Assembly (NCBI GenBank): GCA_023386255.1
Contig: JAEWKB010000273.1
Coordinates: 1-11,902 of the forward strand
DNA length: 11,902 nt
Source: Bacteroidota bacterium
Lineage (GTDB): Bacteria > Bacteroidota > Bacteroidia > Flavobacteriales > Flavobacteriaceae
Direction of reading: 5' to 3'
The notes under the pieces are model-generated. The model had not been told where the DNA came from. It saw only the letters and a program-made list of their open reading frames with translations, and made no database searches. The stretch's first letter is position 1. Each line of letters opens with the position of its first letter. This document shows positions 7,230-11,902 of the stretch, piece after piece. The translations under genes and the position numbers were made by a program.

Positions 7230-8795
7230 TTATTTAGCTATATTAACCGCACGTGTTTCACGAATTACGGTAATTTTTACCTGGCCCGGGTAGGTCATTT
7301 CAGTCTGTATCTTGTGCGATATTTCAAAAGAAAGGTTAGCAGCCATTTCATCGCTTACTTTTTCGCTCTCCACGATTACACGTAATTCACGTCCTGCCTG
7401 GATAGCGTAAGCGCTCTTAACGCCGCCAAAGCCATAGGCAATATCTTCAAGGTCTTTAAGACGTTGTATGTACGAGTCAAGCACCTGCCTTCTTGCACCC
7501 GGCCTTGCACCTGAAATAGCATCACACACCTGTACGATTGGTGATAGCAGCGATTTCATTTCAATTTCATCATGGTGGGCACCAATAGCGTTGCAAACTT
7601 CTTCTTTCTCACCATACTTCTCAGCCAACTGCATACCAAGTAGAGCGTGCGGAAGGTCGCTCTCCGTATCCGGCACTTTACCTATATCGTGCAGTAAACC
7701 GGCCCTTTTGGCAAGCTTCACGTTAAGGCCAAGCTCGGCAGCCATAAGGCCACACAGTTTTGCTACCTCGCGCGAGTGCTGTAACAGGTTCTGTCCGTAA
7801 GAAGAACGGTATTTCATCCTTCCTACAATTTTTATAAGCTCAGGGTGCAGCCCGTGTATACCAAGGTCAATCACGGTACGTTTACCTACTTCAATAATTT
7901 CGTCTTCAATCTGCTTGGCAGTTTTTCCAACAACTTCTTCAATACGCGCCGGGTGTATCCTTCCGTCTGTTACCAGCTTGTGCAGTGCAAGGCGTGCAAT
8001 TTCCCTCCTTACGGGGTCAAAACATGAAAGGATAATAGCTTCAGGGGTATCATCAACAATGATCTCTACACCGGTAGCAGCTTCAAGCGCACGTATGTTA
8101 CGCCCTTCACGGCCAATAATACGTCCTTTAACGTCATCCGACTCAATGTTGAACACCGACACACAGTTCTCCACCGCTTCTTCAGTACCCACACGCTGTA
8201 TGGTGCTGATGATGATCTTTTTAGCTTCCTGCTGTGCGGTAAGCTTAGCCTCTTCAATAGTTTCCTGAATGTGTGCCATGGCGCTTGTCTTCGCTTCAGC
8301 TTTCAGGCTTTCAATCAGTTGGTTCTTCGCTTCTTCTGCCGAAAGGCCTGATATAACCTCCAGCTGTTCCACCTGGCTTTTGTGCAGTCTGTCAATTTCC
8401 TGCTGTCTTTTGTCAAGGTGTTCAACACGGTTATTATAATCGGTTACTTTAGCCTCAAGCTCATCATTAAGCTTTTTTGTTTTTGCCAGCTCGTTTGATA
8501 CCTGCGACTCTTTATCGCGGGTCCTTTTTTCAGCTTCAGCAATTTTTTTATCACGGCCCAGTATTACCTGTTCGTGCTCGGCCTTAAGTTCAAGGAATTT
8601 TTCCTTAGCCTGTAGTATTTTATCTTTTTTAGCAGCCTCTGCTTCGGCATTGGCAGCTTTAAGCAGTGCTGCCGCATCTTTTTTGGCGGCCTCCAGTATG
8701 CTGGCGGCGCTCTTTTTTTCAAGGACTTTTGCAATCCCGAACCCTATCCCCAAACCGGCGATACAGGCAATGATTATTAGTAATGTAGAATCCAT
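7230..8795 (-). CDS. rny: Ribonuclease Y (membrane-anchored mRNA decay endonuclease)
   Basis: A 521-residue protein of the usual RNase Y length and architecture. An N-terminal transmembrane helix (residues 4-24, [18 protein letters not shown]) anchors it to the inner membrane. A long charged Ala/Lys/Glu-rich coiled coil runs from about 28 to 205. The KH RNA-binding domain follows at about 211-275, with the GXXG loop in [15 protein letters not shown] (GREG at 228-231). The metal-dependent HD domain spans about 335-430, with the His-Asp pair at 369-370 in [12 protein letters not shown] and His340 in LLQHSREVA. The C-terminal domain ends [16 protein letters not shown], as is typical. By family knowledge it makes the initiating cuts in mRNA turnover. 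It is read leftward after zapA and a 6S-like RNA. Only 21 nt separate the RNA's 3' U tract from the rny ATG, leaving no room for a separate promoter there. Confidence 0.98.
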   Translation of the reverse strand: MDSTLLIIIACIAGLGIGFGIAKVLEKKSAASILEAAKKDAAALLKAANAEAEAAKKDKILQAKEKFLELKAEHEQVILGRDKKIAEAEKRTRDKESQVSNELAKTKKLNDELEAKVTDYNNRVEHLDKRQQEIDRLHKSQVEQLEVISGLSAEEAKNQLIESLKAEAKTSAMAHIQETIEEAKLTAQQEAKKIIISTIQRVGTEEAVENCVSVFNIESDDVKGRIIGREGRNIRALEAATGVEIIVDDTPEAIILSCFDPVRREIARLALHKLVTDGRIHPARIEEVVGKTAKQIEDEIIEVGKRTVIDLGIHGLHPELIKIVGRMKYRSSYGQNLLQHSREVAKLCGLMAAELGLNVKLAKRAGLLHDIGKVPDTESDLPHALLGMQLAEKYGEKEEVCNAIGAHHDEIEMKSLLSPIVQVCDAISGARPGARRQVLDSYIQRLKDLEDIAYGFGGVKSAYAIQAGRELRVIVESEKVSDEMAANLSFEISHKIQTEMTYPGQVKITVIRETRAVNIAK

Positions 8796-8816
8796 AGTTA
8801 GTTTGCGTTAGTATAT

Positions 8817-8979
8817 AAAAAAGCCTACATTAGAGGGTATTGTATAAACTCGTAAAGACAAGTTTTGAGCTAACCCGCTGTTCAAGGATCTGCTCAGAGG
8901 CAGCATGCTATAGTAGCGGCGATTCGCCCATTTTAAAGAATTGGCGTTGAGTTTATCAAATATGTACTAATGTAGGCAG
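8817..8979 (-). ncRNA. ssrS: 6S RNA, flavobacterial type (6S-Flavo-like)
   Basis: A gap of 217 bp between zapA and rny holds an RNA-like structure. Its ends pair perfectly over 10 bp (taatgtaggc 8968-8977 with gcctacatta 8823-8832). An 11:11 internal loop and a second 8-bp helix follow (8949-8956 with 8844-8851), then a large central region with small hairpins: GGCG-att-CGCC (8918-8928) and CTGC/GCAG (8890-8903). This long-stem, central-bubble shape of about 160 nt is that of 6S RNA, which mimics an open promoter and binds RNA polymerase. The minus strand is chosen because the terminal stem is followed there by six U (8817-8822), and because 6S genes typically lie downstream of zapA on its strand. 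The family call rests on shape, size and synteny; I could not run a covariance model. No clear own promoter was seen, so it may be processed from the zapA transcript. Confidence 0.82.
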
Positions 8980-9012
8980 TATTTTAAGACGTATGTAAAG
9001 AACGTATTTTTA

Positions 9013-9306
9013 TTATCGTGAGAGGATTCCGTCAAGTCTTTCATTCATTTTCTCAAGCCGTTCAAAAGCAGCTTCAAAGTCGGCCGACTTATCTATCTGT
9101 TTTTGCTCCACCTGTGCGGCAAACTGCAGCGCACACATGGCAAGAACATCCTGCTTATCCCTTACCGCATAGTTTTCCTCGAACTGTTTGATCATGGTAT
9201 CAATCTTCTTCGAGGCACTCCTTAATCCTTCTTCCTGATGGAAATCAACCGTAAGCGGGTAAACCCTGTCGGCAATTGATATCTTTATCTTAAGCTTGTC
9301 ATCCAT
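9013..9306 (-). CDS. zapA: Cell division protein ZapA
   Basis: A 97-residue ZapA-family protein, a cytoplasmic Z-ring factor that cross-links FtsZ filaments. The N-terminal beta-strand part is KIKISIADRVYPLTV (residues 5-19). The central helix includes LRSASKKIDTMIKQF and the family block KQDVLAMCALQFAAQVE (about 55-71). A charged C-terminal coiled coil (about 72-95, ending RLDGILSR) provides dimerisation. The length matches the usual size of about 95-110 residues. The start ATG at 9306 lies 5 nt after the stop of the coiled-coil gene upstream, so the two are certainly cotranscribed. The 6S-like RNA follows about 34 nt after the zapA stop, repeating the zapA-ssrS order known in proteobacteria. 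Confidence 0.92.
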   Translation of the reverse strand: MDDKLKIKISIADRVYPLTVDFHQEEGLRSASKKIDTMIKQFEENYAVRDKQDVLAMCALQFAAQVEQKQIDKSADFEAAFERLEKMNERLDGILSR

Positions 9307-9311
9307 TGCTC

Positions 9312-9602
9312 TTAATCAGAAAGTTGTGCTATGCAATAATCTATTTCGCGGATCAATGAATTTATCCTGAGTTTCGTTTCTCTCTTATTATAGTCACTGC
9401 CCAGTAATGAATTGGCCATCTTCAGCGTTTCGTTCTGTTTCTTCAACGAAGCGATCTCCTCTGACTGCCTGCTTATAACCGTAGCCGATCGGGAAATTTC
9501 ATTTTCCAGCTCCTGATTTTCCTTTTGCAGCCTTTCCAGTTTCTGGGCGAGCCTCTCAAGTTTACTTTCAAGAGAATCAACTAATTCGGTTAATCCGCTC
9601 AT
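9312..9602 (-). CDS. Small coiled-coil protein upstream of zapA, ZapB-like
   Basis: A 96-residue protein made almost wholly of heptad-patterned coiled coil (about residues 5-70, with LESKLERLAQKLERLQKENQ and EIASLKKQNETLKMANSLLG). It ends with a short conserved-looking tail (KRETKLRINSLIREIDYCIAQL). It has no signal peptide, no membrane segment and no catalytic motif. Size, composition and position fit a ZapB-type partner that bundles with ZapA at the division ring. In several other bacteria a short coiled-coil gene also sits directly before zapA. Coiled coils match each other easily, so the ZapB assignment rests mainly on context. It is the first gene of the leftward operon, 29 nt after the end of a good promoter. 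Confidence 0.72.
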   Translation of the reverse strand: MSGLTELVDSLESKLERLAQKLERLQKENQELENEISRSATVISRQSEEIASLKKQNETLKMANSLLGSDYNKRETKLRINSLIREIDYCIAQLSD

Positions 9603-9630
9603 TGCAGTCTGTTTTCATTACATGATTTTA

Positions 9631-9660
9631 CAAAGTTAATATTCCTTTGTTTATTTACAA
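9631..9660 (-). promoter_or_regulatory. Promoter of the zapB-like/zapA/6S/rny operon
   Basis: On the minus strand, TTG (complement of CAA 9658-9660) is followed after 19 nt by TAACTTTG (complement of 9631-9638), an exact match to the Bacteroidota -7 consensus TAnnTTTG. The -7 element ends 28 bp before the coiled-coil gene ATG, leaving a leader of roughly 20 nt. No other exact match was found between the divergent genes on this strand. Confidence 0.75.
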
Positions 9661-9782
9661 CTGTTTAACGAAAAAATGTTACAAATAGTTTCGTAGCATT
9701 GTAATATTTTGCATAATAAGCAGTTATAAGTTTTAGTGATGGTAACCTTTGTTTTTGCCGCCGTTTGTCCTATTTTAGCATA
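9661..9782 (+). promoter_or_regulatory. Upstream region of the M23 peptidase gene
   Basis: The divergent gap upstream of the peptidase must hold its promoter, but no exact TTTG/TAnnTTTG pair was found. One-mismatch -7 candidates are ATATTTTG (9704-9711) and AACCTTTG (9744-9751), neither with a well-placed -33 TTG. The exact promoter is therefore left open. Confidence 0.3.
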
Positions 9783-11498
9783 ATGAGATTATCTGCCTTA
9801 CTTATATTTTTTACAACATTAGTATTTTCACAAAGCCCTTATCCGCAGGATTATTTCCGTTCCCCAATGGACCTTCCGGTACACCCGTCGGGCACATTTG
9901 GTGAGCTTCGCGGCAACCATTTCCATTCCGGGCTCGATTTCCGTACCAAACAAAAGGAAGGTTTCCCTGTATACGCTGCAGCCGCGGGCTATGTGTCGCG
10001 CATCAGGGTGTCCAGTTACGGGTATGGCATAGCGCTTTATATAGACCATCCTAACGGTTACACTACAGTTTATGCTCATTTGCAGAAATATGCCCCTAAA
10101 ATTGAGGAGTATGTGCGGGCAAAGCAGTATGAAAAGCAGTCGTTCGATATAGAGCTTATGCCCAAGCCGGGCGAAATAACAGTTACCAAGAGCGAACTTG
10201 TAGCCTACGCAGGTAATTCGGGTGGTTCCGGTGGGCCGCACCTGCATTTTGAGTACAGGGATACCAAAACCGAAATGGTGATAAACCCCCTGCTTTTCGG
10301 GCTGGACAAGAAGATGAAGGATACAAAAGTACCTGCCATACACGGGCTGATGGCTTACCCGCTTAGTGAAGACGCTGTGGTTAACGAAACCCGAAAGCCT
10401 TACCTGCTTAACCTGAAGCTTCAGAAAGACGGTACTTACATTGCCGATAAAATTTATGCCAAAGGCAATATAGGCTTTGCCATAAGCGCAACCGATAAAT
10501 CTACAGGCAGTGTTGGAAATAACGGCATTTATTCGGTAGAAACGTTTTATAACGGTACACCGGGGTTCAGCTATAAGTTTAATACTTTTGCTTTTGATGA
10601 GTCGCGCTACATAAATAACTTCATAGATTACAGCCACTACTACCTTACAGGACAGCGTTTCCAGAAGTTGTTTTACAAAAGGCCATATAACCTTACCCTC
10701 ATTAAAAATAACAAGAGCAACGGCCAGTTTACTATTGTACCGGGCGAAGTAAAGAATTTCAGGATAGAAGTTTCAGATTTTCATGGTAATAAAGTCACCA
10801 TCAACGGAAGTATTGAATACTCTGATAAGCCGGCATCGGTAGTTGAGGCAAAAAAGATAACGCCTTACTTTGTTAAGGCAGGCAACGACCATAACTACAC
10901 CAATAACAATGTTTCGGTATTTATACCCGGCAATGCCTTTTATGATGATTTTTACCTTGATTTCAGGGTTAAGGATTCGGTTTTGCACCTTCACAACCCA
11001 ACGGTTCCGGTACATACGCACGTAGAGGTTTCCTTTGATGTGAGCCATTTATCTAAAGAGGTACTGCAGAAAACATTTATTGGTGGATTCACAGAGAAAA
11101 AACGTTTCTATAATGAAAGCCGTATTGAAGACGGCAGGCTTACTGCCAAAGTGCGGATGCTGGGCGATTTTAAGCTTATGCAGGACACTAAGCCGCCAAA
11201 AATTTATAGCCCCGACTTCGAGGAAGGAAAATGGCTGAGCGGAAAAGAAATTTTCAGCCTGAAGATTAAGGATGACCTTTCGGGCATTGCCACATTTGAT
11301 GCGTGGCTCAACGGCAAGTGGGCTTTAATGCATTATGATTATAAAACAAATATTATTTACCACAACTTTAGTGACGGGATTGTAGCCGAAGGCAAAAATG
11401 ATTTAAAAGTCACAGTTACAGATAATGTGGGAAATTCTTCTACCTTTGAAACGCATTTTTTCAGAACACAAAACACAGCGCCTGTTGAAAACGATTAA
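9783..11498 (+). CDS. Exported M23 (LytM-type) metallopeptidase
   Basis: A 571-residue secreted peptidase of the M23 family, which cleaves peptide cross-links in peptidoglycan. Residues 1-16 (MRLSALLIFFTTLVFS) form a signal peptide. The catalytic domain at about 33-170 has all zinc ligands: His48 and Asp52 in NHFHSGLDFRT, and His155 in GPHLHFEYRD, with His153 and His99 (YAHL) as catalytic histidines. It is therefore likely active and not a degenerate EnvC/NlpD-like activator. An insertion of about 35 residues (103-137) separates the core strands. The remaining 400 residues are beta-rich; the last part (about 466-560, with TDNVGNSSTFETHFF) resembles an Ig-like fold, perhaps for wall or surface binding. 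An in-frame TTG at 9765 would add six residues, but ATG at 9783 gives a cleaner signal peptide. The gene overlaps the next one by 14 nt, so the two are co-expressed. Confidence 0.92.
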   Translation: MRLSALLIFFTTLVFSQSPYPQDYFRSPMDLPVHPSGTFGELRGNHFHSGLDFRTKQKEGFPVYAAAAGYVSRIRVSSYGYGIALYIDHPNGYTTVYAHLQKYAPKIEEYVRAKQYEKQSFDIELMPKPGEITVTKSELVAYAGNSGGSGGPHLHFEYRDTKTEMVINPLLFGLDKKMKDTKVPAIHGLMAYPLSEDAVVNETRKPYLLNLKLQKDGTYIADKIYAKGNIGFAISATDKSTGSVGNNGIYSVETFYNGTPGFSYKFNTFAFDESRYINNFIDYSHYYLTGQRFQKLFYKRPYNLTLIKNNKSNGQFTIVPGEVKNFRIEVSDFHGNKVTINGSIEYSDKPASVVEAKKITPYFVKAGNDHNYTNNNVSVFIPGNAFYDDFYLDFRVKDSVLHLHNPTVPVHTHVEVSFDVSHLSKEVLQKTFIGGFTEKKRFYNESRIEDGRLTAKVRMLGDFKLMQDTKPPKIYSPDFEEGKWLSGKEIFSLKIKDDLSGIATFDAWLNGKWALMHYDYKTNIIYHNFSDGIVAEGKNDLKVTVTDNVGNSSTFETHFFRTQNTAPVEND

Positions 11499-11902
11499 AA
11501 AGCTATTAGCGCTTCTGCTCATATTACTGGGCACGGCTGCATTTGCGCAGCAAAATAAACCTGTACTATACGGTATAATACTGGATGATAATAAGGAGCC
11601 CATTGAAGGTGTAAGTATTTTTTACGCTGATATTGAAGGTACGGTGCGTACTGTAAGTGATAACAACGGTTTTTACAAACTTGAATTGCCTGTAAACAGG
11701 AAGGTAATTGTCTGGTTTGAGCACATCAGTTTCAGGCGGTCGTCTATTGAAGATGTAATATTGGGGCCTAATGACAGGTTTGAATTTAACCTGATGCTTT
11801 TTGGATCCGCTAAAGATTTAGACCCCGTTGTAATTACAAGAGAAGGTAACCGCAGCGTTGAAGGCATAACAGTAATTTCGCCTGACGTAATACGCACAAT
11901 AC
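11485..11902 (+). CDS. TonB-dependent receptor-like protein, N-terminal part (cut by window end)
   Basis: An open frame runs from TTG at 11485 to the window edge (139 codons seen). It starts with a signal peptide, (M)KTIKKLLALLLILLGTAAFAQ, then a carboxypeptidase-D-regulatory-like beta-sandwich (about residues 28-104: VLYGIILDDNKEPIEGVSIF, then TVSDNNGFYKLELP). After it comes VVITREGNRSVEGITVISP, which looks like the start of a TonB-receptor plug domain. This domain order is characteristic of Bacteroidota outer-membrane receptors; the barrel would lie beyond the window. The TTG start, overlapping the M23 stop by 14 nt, places the lysines and hydrophobic core correctly. An in-frame ATG at 11425 is possible but would add a 20-residue unlikely leader. 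Substrate unknown. The overlap suggests translational coupling with the peptidase. Confidence 0.82.
   Translation, partial: MKTIKKLLALLLILLGTAAFAQQNKPVLYGIILDDNKEPIEGVSIFYADIEGTVRTVSDNNGFYKLELPVNRKVIVWFEHISFRRSSIEDVILGPNDRFEFNLMLFGSAKDLDPVVITREGNRSVEGITVISPDVIRTI

Noticed and set aside
7468..8268. Plus-strand frames of 110 and 117 codons opposite rny
   Set aside because: They overlap the conserved KH and HD domains of RNase Y, are Ser/Cys-rich and have no homology features.
8850..8930. A tRNA gene in the zapA-rny gap
   Set aside because: No cloverleaf, no T-loop GGTTCRA and no CCA-end pairing; the long terminal stem with central hairpins fits 6S RNA instead.
9765..9782. TTG at 9765 as start of the M23 peptidase
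   Set aside because: It adds MSYFSI before a Met-Arg plus hydrophobic signal peptide; the ATG at 9783 gives the standard form.
9828..10637. A 269-codon open frame on the minus strand inside the M23 peptidase gene
   Set aside because: It lies wholly antisense to a well-supported peptidase with catalytic motifs, and its translation shows no recognisable domain and an odd Cys/Arg/Ile-rich composition.

Overview
The window looks like a stretch of chromosome from a member of the Flavobacteriaceae (Bacteroidota), probably Flavobacterium or a close relative. The signs are: near-perfect matches to the Bacteroidota promoter (TTTG / 19-22 nt / TAnnTTTG) and not to E. coli-type promoters; A/T-rich leaders with no clear Shine-Dalgarno before most starts; a 6S-Flavo-like RNA; a zapB-like/zapA/6S/rny gene order; and a SusC/TonB-receptor-style regulatory domain at the right edge. 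Species assignment is inference; no rRNA or other marker is present.

Left part (1-6813, + strand): a drug-efflux locus. A TetR-family repressor gene (75-671) is followed by a 182-bp regulatory gap and then the three parts of a tripartite RND pump: periplasmic adaptor (854-1999), inner-membrane HAE1/AcrB-type RND pump (2031-5225) and outer-membrane NodT/TolC-type lipoprotein channel (5350-6759). The locus ends at a strong intrinsic terminator (6780-6813). A 13-bp sequence of the form TTAACGNNRTTAA occurs four times, once on the tetR promoter and three times at 66-68 bp spacing just before the adaptor gene. It is the obvious candidate for the TetR operator.

Middle (6814-7229): a noncoding gap between convergent operons. 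It holds a cluster of five short palindromes with a GGCTTTAGCC-like core (REP-like), in both orientations, then the terminator of the leftward operon. The two terminators are almost the same hairpin in opposite orientation.

Right-centre (7230-9602, - strand): a leftward cluster reading zapB-like coiled-coil gene, zapA, a 6S-like RNA, then rny (RNase Y). A textbook Bacteroidota promoter lies at 9631-9660. This joins cell-division factors, the RNA polymerase-binding 6S RNA and the mRNA-decay endonuclease in one unit. The 6S position directly downstream of zapA matches the zapA-ssrS order of proteobacteria.

Right end (9783-11902, + strand): an exported M23 (LytM-type) metallopeptidase with intact zinc ligands and long C-terminal beta-rich domains, overlapping by 14 nt the start of a TonB-dependent-receptor-like gene that is cut by the window edge.

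Most of the window is ordinary, well-known core and efflux genes. The parts that deserve a second look are the tandem operator array, the 6S RNA fused to the rny leader, and the REP-like cluster between the twin terminators. I did not find a convincing wholly new system.
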